Below, one piece after another: positions 17,476 through 25,899 of a stretch of 64,000 nt of DNA (the first letter of the stretch is position 1; every line of letters starts with the position of its first letter). The notes beneath the pieces are model-generated. The model saw only the letters and a list, made by a program, of their open reading frames with translations. It ran no database searches and was not told where the DNA came from. This DNA is from Kistimonas sp964291505. Its GTDB lineage: Bacteria; Pseudomonadota; Gammaproteobacteria; Pseudomonadales; Endozoicomonadaceae. The stretch spans positions 806,001 to 870,000 of the forward strand of contig OZ220216.1 of the NCBI GenBank assembly GCA_964291505.2, given 5' to 3'. Both the position numbers and the translations under genes were made by a program.

Positions 17476-17914
17476 TGGCTCAAAAAGTCAGAACGGTAAG
17501 CGTTTTTCTGGGATATTACAAAAAATTCAAGGATATAGGTGCAGTGTTTTTCTTGAAAATAAGTACACTGATTAACAGGCAAGATTTGAAGGGGCGCTTG
17601 ATCGTGGACATATATTCGCATTTCGTTGTCTTAGTGCGAAGCTCAGCTTGAAAAGAGGTCATTCAGGTATGTTGCCTATAGTTTGCTTTCAGTGTTTAGA
17701 ATTACGCTTGCTTGCTACTCCTTCTGGAGCACAGTAGTAAATCCCGCAGCAGAGTCTTTAAGGCCTTTCTATAGAAACTATTATCCACGATGCGGTAATT
17801 CGTGAATGGGGTGGTGCAGACGTTGGTCTTACCGAAGCCGGTATTGTAGGTGATAGTAAGTTTGTGATGTTTGAAATGTAGTCCGCCAAAGTTCTACGTA
17901 GCTTTTATGCCTTA
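17476..17914. other. AT-rich gene-poor stretch next to the pilin remnant
   Basis: No complete gene. A short plus-strand stretch (about 17770-17880) is open for ~37 codons and contains IREWGGADVGLTEAGIVG, which looks coding-like but has no start and no family I recognise. On the minus strand a fragment reading GIYYCAPEGVASKRNSKH near 17700-17755 could be the decayed C-terminus of the pilin remnant that ends at 17915. Confidence 0.4.
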
Positions 17915-18165
17915 ATGGCTTCAGCGAGATTGTTTGTGTAATGAATATATTCCTTACCATCATCTATGCTTAAATTGTCAAATTTTTTGGCAGCGATTGG
18001 TAGGGCTAGTATCTCATAGAGTGCTTCCTGAATGCTTAAATCTCAGTGTTGCGGTTCAAAGTTGAAACTAGGCAGGAATAGCAATTACGGAAAATAAACC
18101 GATATCGGGAACGGCAATCATTAATTCAATTCTTGCGATTTGTTTTTAGAGGGGGTGGATTTCAT
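17915..18165 (-). pseudogene. Decayed type IV pilin remnant
   Basis: On the minus strand, reading from an ATG at 18165, the DNA keeps the pilin N-terminal helix in shifted frames. IELMIAVPDIGLFSVIAIPA matches IELMIVVAIIGLLSAVAIPA of the intact pilin at 18758-19480. After a stop, a second open stretch contains DNLSIDDGKEYIHY, matching GDLGIADDDGDGYIHY in the intact gene. A frameshift and internal stops make it nonfunctional. It is a diverged duplicate of the neighbouring pilin gene or a former silent copy. Confidence 0.75.
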
Positions 18166-18312
18166 TGCTATATTTCATTGGCTGAAGTTTTGTGAGTTGA
18201 TATTTATGGTTTTAAACATGAAGGTTGTTTCAGAATTCGGGAGGTGTGAGGAAATTAAGGCGGCTTTAAATTTTAGTGGGTAATTAATAAAGTCTTAAGG
18301 TGAGTTTGTCGG

Positions 18313-18329
18313 GATTATTTTTATAAATG
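18313..18329. repeat. 17-bp direct repeat, copy B
   Basis: GATTATTTTTATAAATG, identical to 18750-18766. Similarity extends further left in gapped form (TAAGGTG and TCG are found before both). It lies just beyond the pilin-locus terminator. Together the copies bracket a ~437-bp segment. Confidence 0.75.
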
Positions 18330-18338
18330 GTTTTTAAA

Positions 18339-18383
18339 AAAAAGATCCATGAAATCTTTTTGAAAAATTTCATGGATCTTTTT
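18339..18383 (-). terminator. Rho-independent terminator of the pilin locus
   Basis: A perfect 17-bp inverted repeat, AAAAAGATCCATGAAAT and its complement, with an 11-base loop. Read on the minus strand it ends in a run of eight T. It lies ~80 bp beyond the stop at 18464. Confidence 0.88.
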
Positions 18384-18463
18384 CATAACACTTCAAAGTG
18401 TTGTGCACTTTGAGAAATCACATTCATCCAAAAAGATCATGGATGGTGGCTTGTTGATAGTTG

Positions 18464-18739
18464 TTACGGATTCTTGTAAGCGTCAGGTATACTGCCACCA
18501 TAGCCAGCATCTTTGATATCCTGTATGACCTCTTTGTGTTTAGCGAGTGCAGCTGGATGGAATTGAGCCCAGGACATAAATGCCTCAATTGAAACTGTTC
18601 TACCTTGTATACAATAGCCGATTGTTCCCCCCCAATTAGCCCACTCAAAATCCTCGCAGCCTCCTGGCCAGCCCTCTCCAGTACTGACATAGTAACCTTG
18701 TAATTGGTTCACATACGGCTGGCCAGGTGGTGATGCCAC
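18464..18739 (-). CDS. Orphan pilin-like C-terminal segment, in frame with upstream pilin gene
   Basis: 91 codons from a GTG at 18739. The frame is the same as that of the upstream pilin, separated by TAA-AAA-TAA and four sense codons. The sequence starts proline-rich (ASPPGQPYVN), continuing the style of the pilin's Pro/Ala/Thr tail, then has a Trp/Gly/Cys-rich core (GGCEDFEWANWGGTIGYC) and ends DAYKNP before a terminator. It looks like a domain once joined to the pilin. No ribosome site precedes the GTG, so independent expression is doubtful. Readthrough of the two stops, or decay, are the alternatives. No family recognised. Confidence 0.45.
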   Translation of the reverse strand: MASPPGQPYVNQLQGYYVSTGEGWPGGCEDFEWANWGGTIGYCIQGRTVSIEAFMSWAQFHPAALAKHKEVIQDIKDAGYGGSIPDAYKNP

Positions 18740-18749
18740 GTAAGGTGTC

Positions 18750-18766
18750 GATTATTTTTATAAATG
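18750..18766. repeat. 17-bp direct repeat, copy A (contains pilin stop codon)
   Basis: Identical to 18313-18329. Read on the minus strand this copy supplies both TAA codons that end the pilin reading frame. Confidence 0.75.
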
Positions 18767-19480
18767 TGTAACTGAACCGAGAAATGAAGATGTATCTACT
18801 ACACCTGGAGATCCCGATGGCGTTGTAGTTGGCGCTGGCGTTGTAGGTGGCGCTGCAGGTGGTGCTGTAGGTCCAGGTGGTGGTACAGCACCTGAGGCGG
18901 CATTTTCCGCCGCTTTATCTACTAGCCCTTTTTGTAAATTCCATGTTTCAATGGACTCGTCCAGATTATTTCTGCATACACTTGGAAAGTAGTCGTATGC
19001 TTTTATCTGATCCTCTTCGCTAGGCATGGCGTAGTCCAGTCCTAATTCTTTCCATACTTCCAGGGCATCAGGATGGGCGGGAATACAGCGCCACTTGACT
19101 ACGTTGCTATTAGAACTTAATGCATCAGCAAATAATAAAAGACTTGCATTGCTGAGACCTTCATCAAATCTTATATAGACATGACCACCACCAAGAAAAG
19201 CATGGTCAACATGCATCTGTTCTGGATAATGAATGTATCCGTCGCCATCATCATCCGCAATGCCTAAATCACCAAAGGCGGTCGGCCAGCTGCCAGCACT
19301 GCTGAAGTATTCCATCGATTGTTGCTTAAATCCGCCAGCTAACGCCAAGCCTTCTGTGATTTTTGCCCGTGCGACATAATTTTGATAGGCGGGAATGGCA
19401 ACAGCCGATAGCAATCCGATGATGGCAACCACAATCATTAATTCAATGAGTGTGAATCCTTTTTGAACGTAAGTTTTCAT
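18758..19480 (-). CDS. Type IV pilin (prepilin with proline-rich tail)
   Basis: 240 residues from ATG 19480. A short basic leader MKTYVQKG is followed by FTLIELMIVVAIIGLLSAVA, the class IVa prepilin signature with Glu5 and the N-methylated Phe, then AIPAYQNYVARAKITEG. The globular part has GDLGIADDDGDGYIHY and a Cys pair (WRCIPAHPD ... SVCRNN). The tail (~residues 195-235) is Pro/Ala/Thr-rich, unusual for pilins and reminiscent of a linker. It would be processed by PilD and assembled at the inner membrane. A longer frame starts at 19495 with TTG; the ATG is preferred because it gives a standard leader. The gene may be truncated: the frame resumes after two stops. Confidence 0.9.
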   Translation of the reverse strand: MKTYVQKGFTLIELMIVVAIIGLLSAVAIPAYQNYVARAKITEGLALAGGFKQQSMEYFSSAGSWPTAFGDLGIADDDGDGYIHYPEQMHVDHAFLGGGHVYIRFDEGLSNASLLLFADALSSNSNVVKWRCIPAHPDALEVWKELGLDYAMPSEEDQIKAYDYFPSVCRNNLDESIETWNLQKGLVDKAAENAASGAVPPPGPTAPPAAPPTTPAPTTTPSGSPGVVDTSSFLGSVTHL

Positions 19481-19772
19481 GCCCCTGTCCCACAAATAAT
19501 GGCGTTATTAATTAATCCTAGTGGTTTTTGAATAGAGGTTGCACTGTTGCTGTGGGCCTTGTTATGTCTATTCCTAATCAAATTTCATTTATTTATTAAA
19601 AAATAATCTTTTACGGGTGTGTTGGCATTGTTTTCAGCAGGAAAAAGTTCGGATATCTGCGCTCACACCGTATTGACCGTATTTTTCCTACAGGACAGAC
19701 TTGCGTCCGCTCACGTTCGAGCGGATATTCCGGAATATTTCATGCAAAGTGTGACAGACTGGCACCTCGACT
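19481..19772. promoter_or_regulatory. Divergent intergenic region with a 14-bp palindrome
   Basis: AT-rich region between the pilin gene and the acyl-CoA ligase. ATATTCCGGAATAT at 19725-19738 is a perfect palindrome 35 bp before the ligase start, and TCCGCTC...GAGCGGA (19706-19725) is a second dyad. Both could be operators of the ligase gene. No sigma-54 (GG-N10-GC) promoter for the pilin was seen. Confidence 0.4.
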
Positions 19773-21539
19773 GTGGTTCGACTGTTTCATGAACGCGTCA
19801 GCCAATACCGTGACAGAATTGCCATCAAATACCAACAAGGACGATCCTGGAAAACCCTAACCTGGCAGCAATTTGGCCATCGCGTTGATGAGCTGGCCTG
19901 TGCCTTGTTGCGGGAAGGGGTGGATGTTCAGGATAAGGTGGCAATATTTGCCCGTAACATGCCTGAGTGGACGATCGCCGATCTGGCTATCCTGTCATGC
20001 CGGGCGGTGGCAGTACCGATTTATCCGACCAGTACAATCGGACAGGCCCAATATATCATTGATGATGCCGAGGCCAGGATTCTCTTTGTTGGTGAGCAGG
20101 AGCAGTTTGACAAGGCTGTAGCGCTTCTATCCGATGAATCAACATTGGAAAAAATCGTTGTTCTGGATGCCTCTGTTGATATCAGTGATTGTCCTCAAGC
20201 GGTTTATCTTGAAGCTTTTGTTGGGTGTGCAACAACCGCCGCTTTCCGCGATCTTTTAACTGAACGGTTTGATGCCAGTGATATGGATGATCTGGTTACA
20301 CTGATATACACCTCTGGCACAACGGGTGAACCCAAGGGGGTGATGCTGGATTACCGGAATTTTGGCACCGCCCTGCGCTTACATGATCAGAGGTTATTGC
20401 TTACGGATGCTGATGTTTCACTCTGCTTCCTGCCTCTTAGTCATGTGTTTGAAAGGGCCTGGACGTTTTACGTCATGTACCGAGGCGCTACTAATGCCTA
20501 TATCCGTGATCCGGCAGCAGTCAGGGAGGCGCTGACAGCGGTTCGCCCAACAGTTATGTGTGCTGTGCCGCGTTTTTACGAGAAGATTCACACGGCGATA
20601 CTGGCCCGGGTTGAGCAGGCTACACCTTTCAGAAAACGCTTGTTCAATTGGGCGCTGGCGACAGGGGAGCGCTATTTCTTGCGTCGGCAGTCTGGCCAGT
20701 GGGTGACACCGGGGCTTCGCCTGACGCATGCGATTGCCGACAAACTGGTATTTCAGAAATTCCGGGCCCTTGTTGGTGGAAGAGTGCGCTTTTTCCCTTG
20801 TGCAGGCGCCAGGCTGGCAGACGACATCAACCTGTTTTTCCAGATCATAGGTTTGAATATCAAATACGGCTATGGTCTGACAGAAACAACGGCAACCGTC
20901 AGTTGTTATGATGATGCCATTGAGCTGGGCTCTATTGGTAAACCATTGCCTGAAGTGGAAATCCGGATCGGCGCCGATAATGAAATCCAGGTGCGCGGCG
21001 GTACCGTGATGAGGGGGTATTACCGTAAACCGGAAGCAACCCGTGAAGCGTTTATTGATGGTTGGTTCCGCACGGGCGATGCCGGGTATATTGATGGTCA
21101 GGGTAATCTGGTCATGACCGAGCGCATTAAGGAATTGATGAAAACGTCCGGCGGCAAGTATGTTGCGCCACAGGTGATTGAAGGTGCGATCGTTCGAGAC
21201 CATTTCATTGAGCAGGTTGCGATTATTGCGGATGCCAGGAAGTTTGTGTCTGCCTTGATTGTGCCGGCTTATGAGGCGCTGGAGGAGTATGCGCGATCCA
21301 TGGGGGTTAAGTTTGAATCCCGGATGGATCTTATTCGTGACCAGTCTATCCAGGCACTGTTCCATCAACGCCTTGAAGGTTTGCAGAAGGAACTGGCCCG
21401 TTTTGAGAAAGTGAAGAAATTCACGTTGTTGCCACGGGAGTTCTCTCTGGACCTTGGTGAAATGACGCCCACGCTGAAGCTGAGAAGAAAAGTGATCATG
21501 GAACGCTTTGGCAAGGAAATTGAAGCAATGTATACCTGA
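19773..21539 (+). CDS. Long-chain fatty acid-CoA ligase (AMP-dependent synthetase)
   Basis: 588 residues. The AMP-binding signature LIYTSGTTGEPKGVML is near residues ~178-193, then YGLTETTATVSCY, GWFRTGDAGYID and the C-terminal lysine region KELMKTSGGKYVAPQVIEG. The layout matches FadD15-type long-chain acyl-CoA synthetases, which activate fatty acids with ATP and CoA at the inner membrane. The GTG at 19773 is the first possible start after an in-frame stop at 19752. A clear terminator follows. It could serve fatty acids imported by the FadL porins, but no fad operon is nearby. Confidence 0.9.
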   Translation: MVRLFHERVSQYRDRIAIKYQQGRSWKTLTWQQFGHRVDELACALLREGVDVQDKVAIFARNMPEWTIADLAILSCRAVAVPIYPTSTIGQAQYIIDDAEARILFVGEQEQFDKAVALLSDESTLEKIVVLDASVDISDCPQAVYLEAFVGCATTAAFRDLLTERFDASDMDDLVTLIYTSGTTGEPKGVMLDYRNFGTALRLHDQRLLLTDADVSLCFLPLSHVFERAWTFYVMYRGATNAYIRDPAAVREALTAVRPTVMCAVPRFYEKIHTAILARVEQATPFRKRLFNWALATGERYFLRRQSGQWVTPGLRLTHAIADKLVFQKFRALVGGRVRFFPCAGARLADDINLFFQIIGLNIKYGYGLTETTATVSCYDDAIELGSIGKPLPEVEIRIGADNEIQVRGGTVMRGYYRKPEATREAFIDGWFRTGDAGYIDGQGNLVMTERIKELMKTSGGKYVAPQVIEGAIVRDHFIEQVAIIADARKFVSALIVPAYEALEEYARSMGVKFESRMDLIRDQSIQALFHQRLEGLQKELARFEKVKKFTLLPREFSLDLGEMTPTLKLRRKVIMERFGKEIEAMYT

Positions 21540-21562
21540 TAAGGCTTTGTCGTCTTAATAAA

Positions 21563-21591
21563 AAGGCCTGATGAGTGAGTCATCAGGCCTT
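21563..21591. terminator. Bidirectional terminator between acyl-CoA ligase and phoH
   Basis: Perfect stem AAGGCCTGATGA / TCATCAGGCCTT with a five-base loop, A-rich on the left and T-rich on the right, between two convergent genes. Confidence 0.88.
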
Positions 21592-21613
21592 GTTTGCTTC
21601 TAAAGGGTATAAA

Positions 21614-23017
21614 TTACAGATTTTCTTCCGCGAAGGCTGCCAGTGCAGAACGGGGAACACCTTCCAGTTGTACCATGCCACCGAATTCGAAGCCCCGGAA
21701 ACGCCCTGTCAGATAGGTTAGCCCGGAACTCGTTGGGCTCAGGTAAGGTGTGTCAATCTGGGCCAGGTTGCCCAGGCAGATCACTTTGGTGCCCATGCCG
21801 GCACGAGTGATGATGGTTTTCATCTGGTGCGGTGTCAGGTTCTGGCACTCATCAATGATGATCAGGCTTTCCTGAAAACTTCTGCCCCGTATGTAGTTCA
21901 GTGATTTAAAGTGAATAGGGACTTGGTTGAGGATGTAGTCCACACTACCATTCGTGTTTTCGTCATCCCGGTGCAGTGCTTCCATATTATCGGTGATCGC
22001 ACCTAGCCAGGGCTCCATTTTCTCCTGCTCTGTACCCGGTAGATAACCGATATCTTCATCCAGTCCCCGGGTGCTGCGGGTTGCGATGATGCGACGGTAT
22101 TGCTTGGAAGCGACCGTCATTTCAATCGCCGCAGCGAGCGCAAGAATCGTCTTGCCGGAACCGGCCGGACCATTGAGGTTGACCAGCTGTATGTCCGGAT
22201 CCAGTAACAGATGCAAGGCAATGGCTTGGTAAATATCCAGTGGTTGTAAGCCCCAGGCTTTCTGATGCATCAGACTTTCTTCGGATAAATGCAATAACCT
22301 TACTTTGTCGTCTGTTGCCTGAATCACCCGTCCCACAAAGCCTTGCTCGTCAATGATGAACTCATTGATCGTGATCTCTTCGAGAATGTCGGTCCTGGGA
22401 AGTGTATGGTACGTGCGGCCATCGGCCTGCTCCGTATTCACTTGATCAACGTTATCCCAGAAACTGCCTTCAACTTCCAGGAAGCCTTTGCTCAGCAGGT
22501 TGACGTCTGAGATCTGCTGATCATTATGGTAATCCTCTGCAGGAATACCACAGCCACGCGCCTTGAGACGCATGTTGATATCTTTAGTAACCAGGACAAA
22601 CTCGCCATCAGGACGTGCTTTCTGCAGTTGACAGATGTCGTTGATTATCTGGTTGTCGTTGAGGTTGTTGGAGAGGTGGGTAAGGTTATCTTTGGCGTGT
22701 TCCATCATGATAGAGAGCGTGCCCTGCGGAGGATCCTGCTCGCCTCGCGTGATGGGAACGCCACGGCCAATCTCTTCCGGGCTGGCATTGCCAACGATTT
22801 TGTCAATCAATCGGATGGCTTGCCGGCAGTCTGCCGCGATGGTTTGTTTGCTGTTCTTGAGGTGGTCCAGTTCCTCCAGGACGGTCATCGGGATGATAAC
22901 GCGGTGTTCGTCGAAGTTCAGTAGAGCGTTTGGATCGTGTATGAGAACGTTGCTGTCCAGTATGTAGGTGGTTGTTTGAGGGGATGTGATCGATTCAAGC
23001 TTCACTGCTCGAGGCAT
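21614..23017 (-). CDS. PhoH-family ATPase with N-terminal PIN domain
   Basis: 467 residues. The PIN nuclease domain comprises residues ~18-150 (YILDSNVLIHDPNALLNF with the acidic Asp, then MTVLEELDHLK, ADCRQAIRLID and LVTKDINMRLKARG). The PhoH ATPase domain comprises the second half, with Walker A NLNGPAGSGKTILALAAA, and SLIIIDECQNLTPHQMK as Walker B, plus ITRAGMGTKVICLGNLAQID. PIN-PhoH fusions are thought to act as RNA helicase/ribonucleases in RNA turnover. All motif residues look intact. The next gene on this strand upstream is a DEAD-box helicase, but a 272-bp gap separates them, and phoH lies downstream of it. Confidence 0.93.
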   Translation of the reverse strand: MPRAVKLESITSPQTTTYILDSNVLIHDPNALLNFDEHRVIIPMTVLEELDHLKNSKQTIAADCRQAIRLIDKIVGNASPEEIGRGVPITRGEQDPPQGTLSIMMEHAKDNLTHLSNNLNDNQIINDICQLQKARPDGEFVLVTKDINMRLKARGCGIPAEDYHNDQQISDVNLLSKGFLEVEGSFWDNVDQVNTEQADGRTYHTLPRTDILEEITINEFIIDEQGFVGRVIQATDDKVRLLHLSEESLMHQKAWGLQPLDIYQAIALHLLLDPDIQLVNLNGPAGSGKTILALAAAIEMTVASKQYRRIIATRSTRGLDEDIGYLPGTEQEKMEPWLGAITDNMEALHRDDENTNGSVDYILNQVPIHFKSLNYIRGRSFQESLIIIDECQNLTPHQMKTIITRAGMGTKVICLGNLAQIDTPYLSPTSSGLTYLTGRFRGFEFGGMVQLEGVPRSALAAFAEENL

Positions 23018-23289
23018 ATTAGCAGCTCCATTTCGATGGTTGGATCACCGGCCTGGTAACAGTCCATATTACCCAGACCTGTTTTCATTATGAGATAAAG
23101 ATTCGCGAGCATGCAAGTGATGCTTATAATCTCTGGTAATAAGAAATGGCTATGTCTGATCTGGATTTTTCAGAACGTTCTGGAGGGCTTGCTGGGGCAG
23201 GGGTTGTCTGTTTTGGAAGGCGCGCACAGACACAAGATACAATGCGCGCGTCCGGATAAGGGATGCTGGAAAACTGGCGTTTGTCCGGC

Positions 23290-24690
23290 TCAGTGACTGA
23301 GTAATTCCTCTGGGGGGGATGTCATTTTGAGCTTGTCACCCAGCAGTTCTTCCAGTGTGGGGATCAGGAAGGCATCATCCTCACAGGCAAAACTGACTGA
23401 GATGCCACTCGCACCTGCCCGCCCGGTTCTGCCGATACGGTGGACATAGTCTTCCGGATCTTCTGGCAAGTTGTAGTTGATGACATGGGAGATACCGTCA
23501 ACGTGGATACCGCGGCCGGCAACATCTGTCGCTACTAGTACCCGAATCTTGCCGTTCTTGAAATTCTCCAGCGTCCGGATTCGCTTGTTCTGGGGAATCT
23601 CGCCAGACAGCATATCGGAATTGATGCCGTCTTTTTTCAGTTTTTCTGTCAATCGGCGCGTCTGATCCCGTCGATTGGTGAATACGATCACCCGATCCAG
23701 CTTCTGCCGGGTAATCATATTATGGAGAATCCGGTACTTTTCCGCAGTGGATACAATGTAGACCTTTTGTTCAACATTGTCCGTGGCGACATGATCCGGC
23801 TCGATTTCAACCCGAACAGGGTGCCAGGTCCACTGTTCTGCCAGTCGCATAACGTCGTCGTTAAAGGTTGCGGAGAACAACAGTGTCTGCCGGTCACCGG
23901 GACGAGGGGTCGCACGAACAATACGGCGCACCTGGGGAATGAAACCCATATCCAGCATACGGTCTGCTTCATCCAGTACCAGTGTTTCCACCAGATCCAG
24001 GTAGACATCGCGTTTCTCGTGATAGTCCAGCAGGCGTCCGGGGGTGGCAATCAGGATGTCGACAAAGTTTTCCTGAAGGTGCTTGCGCTGTTTTTCGTAG
24101 TCCATGCCACCAACCACCATGACGACATGCAGGTCGGTATAGCGGGTTAATGCCTTGGCATCCTCACAGATTTGGATGGCCAGTTCTCGGGTGGGCGCCA
24201 CGACGACCGCGCGAGGCTCACCCAGGTAACGTTCGGCGGGCGGTGGTGTTTCCAGCAATTGCTTGATGGTCGCAATCAGAAAAGCGGCGGTTTTACCGGT
24301 TCCGGTCTGTGCCTTGCCGATGGCATCCTGACCTTCCAGTGTTGAGCCCAGTACTTCTGCCTGGATAGGGGTGCAGTATTGGAATCCCTGCGCCTGGATG
24401 GCCCGCATGAGTGGAGCAGGCAGACTAAAGTCGTGAAAACGGGTTTTACCTTTTTCGGCGGGCACTTCAAACTGGCTGATATCCCATGGCGCCATAGCCG
24501 GTTTCGGGTTATTGCGTTGCTTGTGATGCCGGGACTGCGGTTTTTTACCGGGTTTGCCACTACGGCTGCCTTGGCGTCCTGGCTTCTTGGCCTGCCGGGG
24601 CGCAGTGCTGGCTGGCTGCTCTTTCGCCGCCGGCGATTTTTTGCGAAAAATGTTCAGGAAACCACTCAAAGCTGCTGTCTTTCCTTGCAC
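23290..24690 (-). CDS. rhlB: DEAD-box ATP-dependent RNA helicase, RhlB-like
   Basis: 466 residues. The first ~95 are low-complexity and basic (RQAKKPGRQGSRSGKPGKK), a common RNA-binding extension. The core has a Q motif (GFQYCTPIQAEVL), Walker A AQTGTGKTAAF, PTRELAIQI, VLDEADRMLDMGF, LFSATFNDDV, and VATDVAGRGIHVDG with HRIGRTGRAG. It unwinds short RNA duplexes, and RhlB works with RNase E in RNA decay. The start is followed by the hydrophobic FLNIFRKK typical of pseudomonad RhlB proteins. The precise subfamily rests on remembered similarity. Confidence 0.88.
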   Translation of the reverse strand: MQGKTAALSGFLNIFRKKSPAAKEQPASTAPRQAKKPGRQGSRSGKPGKKPQSRHHKQRNNPKPAMAPWDISQFEVPAEKGKTRFHDFSLPAPLMRAIQAQGFQYCTPIQAEVLGSTLEGQDAIGKAQTGTGKTAAFLIATIKQLLETPPPAERYLGEPRAVVVAPTRELAIQICEDAKALTRYTDLHVVMVVGGMDYEKQRKHLQENFVDILIATPGRLLDYHEKRDVYLDLVETLVLDEADRMLDMGFIPQVRRIVRATPRPGDRQTLLFSATFNDDVMRLAEQWTWHPVRVEIEPDHVATDNVEQKVYIVSTAEKYRILHNMITRQKLDRVIVFTNRRDQTRRLTEKLKKDGINSDMLSGEIPQNKRIRTLENFKNGKIRVLVATDVAGRGIHVDGISHVINYNLPEDPEDYVHRIGRTGRAGASGISVSFACEDDAFLIPTLEELLGDKLKMTSPPEELLSH

Positions 24691-24840
24691 GGCCTGCTGG
24701 TGTTAGCGAGCAGGGGATCAATATATCAGAATGGCTGGATCATGCACTCTCCGGAGGAGGCGCTGTCAGCCTTGGTTACATAATGGATGAAATAGTACAG
24801 CCTTGTCGCGATATTGCCTAGTTGAACCGACAGTTATGTC

Positions 24841-25899
24841 ATGGACTTTAGTGCCTCCCTATCTAGACTTGATCAAGGTGACGACATCCCGAAATCTGTT
24901 GCATGGGGTAAAGGCATGGTTAACAGTCTTTTATGGGTGGCGCAGGCGGAGCAGAAGTTATTGGCTGAATTGTCTGGGCAGACACCACTACTGAAACTGG
25001 ATGTCCTCCGTCCCGGGGGGCAGAAGCTTTATCTCAAGGATGAGTCCTGGAATTCCGTAGGCAGCTGGCGCCAGCGGGTAGCGCGTGTGCTTTTTCTGCA
25101 GGCACTGAGCCAGCGCCGGTTGGAAGTGGATAAGCCGGTTATCAGTAATTCACCCCCCGCGATGGCTATTGCGGAAGCGTGGTATGCACAAATGTTAGGC
25201 TTGCCGTATGTTGCTGTTATTCCTGACCATTGTCCCTTGAAGGAGTCCATGCAGATTGAGTTTTGCAGTGGTATTTGTCATCGGGTGGCCCCGGATGGTT
25301 TGCAGGATGCGACCAAAGAGATCGCATCCGAGTTAACCGGCGTGCAGTTTAATAACTTGACTTCTGATGCGAGCCTTTTAAGAGCAGCAGCAGAGCCATT
25401 AGTGCGTGAAGCACAAGAGCAGCTGGTGCAGTATGAAGCAGGGTGTTCAGGAATGACCTTTCTGATTGGTGCATCGGAACAGGAGCTTAATGAAGCATTG
25501 AACCTGTTACAGTCTGAATCGCGTTGTAACAAGACGCTATGTGTCATGGTGTCAGGGATGGACTACGAGCAGCGGGATGTCAACTCGCAGCATTTAGAAG
25601 AGGCGATGTCTGAAATCTCACCGGCAGCCTCACAGGCGGGTGTGGAGTGGCTGAACGATTTGACCGGTCGTCGTTTTTCACTGGAAACCGGCGCTGCCTA
25701 TGTGGCGATTATGGAAGGAGACGCCAGACTGGATTCTGAAGATTGTCTGGTAATCATCGCGGAAAGTGCCGGTTGCCATGAGTCCGATCAACTGCTGACA
25801 CGAACTAAACGGGAATGGTTGCGCTATCGCGAATCATTCCAGCTGGAGCGGTGGATGGACAAGCTGGCTCATCCACCCAGTGGGCCTGAAAAAGACTGA
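24841..25899 (+). CDS. Degenerate PLP fold-type II (cysteine synthase-like) protein
   Basis: 352 residues. TPLLKLD...KLYLKDESWNSVGSWRQR (residues ~48-79) follows the cysteine/threonine synthase pattern TPL...K-E--NP-GS-K-R. The position of the Schiff-base lysine is Arg77 here, and the substrate loop S-SGN-G is replaced by SNSPPAMAIA. The block LGLPYVAVIPDHCPLKESMQI matches the family's next conserved stretch. I infer a PLP-independent pseudoenzyme, perhaps a binding or regulatory protein. No metabolic partner adjoins it. The ATG at 24841 has no strong ribosome site; alternatives are not better. Confidence 0.7.
   Translation: MDFSASLSRLDQGDDIPKSVAWGKGMVNSLLWVAQAEQKLLAELSGQTPLLKLDVLRPGGQKLYLKDESWNSVGSWRQRVARVLFLQALSQRRLEVDKPVISNSPPAMAIAEAWYAQMLGLPYVAVIPDHCPLKESMQIEFCSGICHRVAPDGLQDATKEIASELTGVQFNNLTSDASLLRAAAEPLVREAQEQLVQYEAGCSGMTFLIGASEQELNEALNLLQSESRCNKTLCVMVSGMDYEQRDVNSQHLEEAMSEISPAASQAGVEWLNDLTGRRFSLETGAAYVAIMEGDARLDSEDCLVIIAESAGCHESDQLLTRTKREWLRYRESFQLERWMDKLAHPPSGPEKD

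Noticed and set aside
18424..18690. 88-codon minus-strand frame overlapping the pilin C-terminal segment
   Set aside because: A different frame over the same DNA; the overlapping frame at 18464-18739 continues the pilin frame and proline-rich style, this one does not.
18829..18900. Repetitive GGTGGCGCTG-like DNA as a possible CRISPR or repeat array
   Set aside because: It is the codon-level repetition of the pilin's Pro/Ala/Thr tail, with no spacer structure.
20418..21368. 316-codon minus-strand frame opposite the acyl-CoA ligase
   Set aside because: Antisense shadow of a gene with a full set of AMP-ligase motifs; the antisense product shows no domain and no ribosome site.
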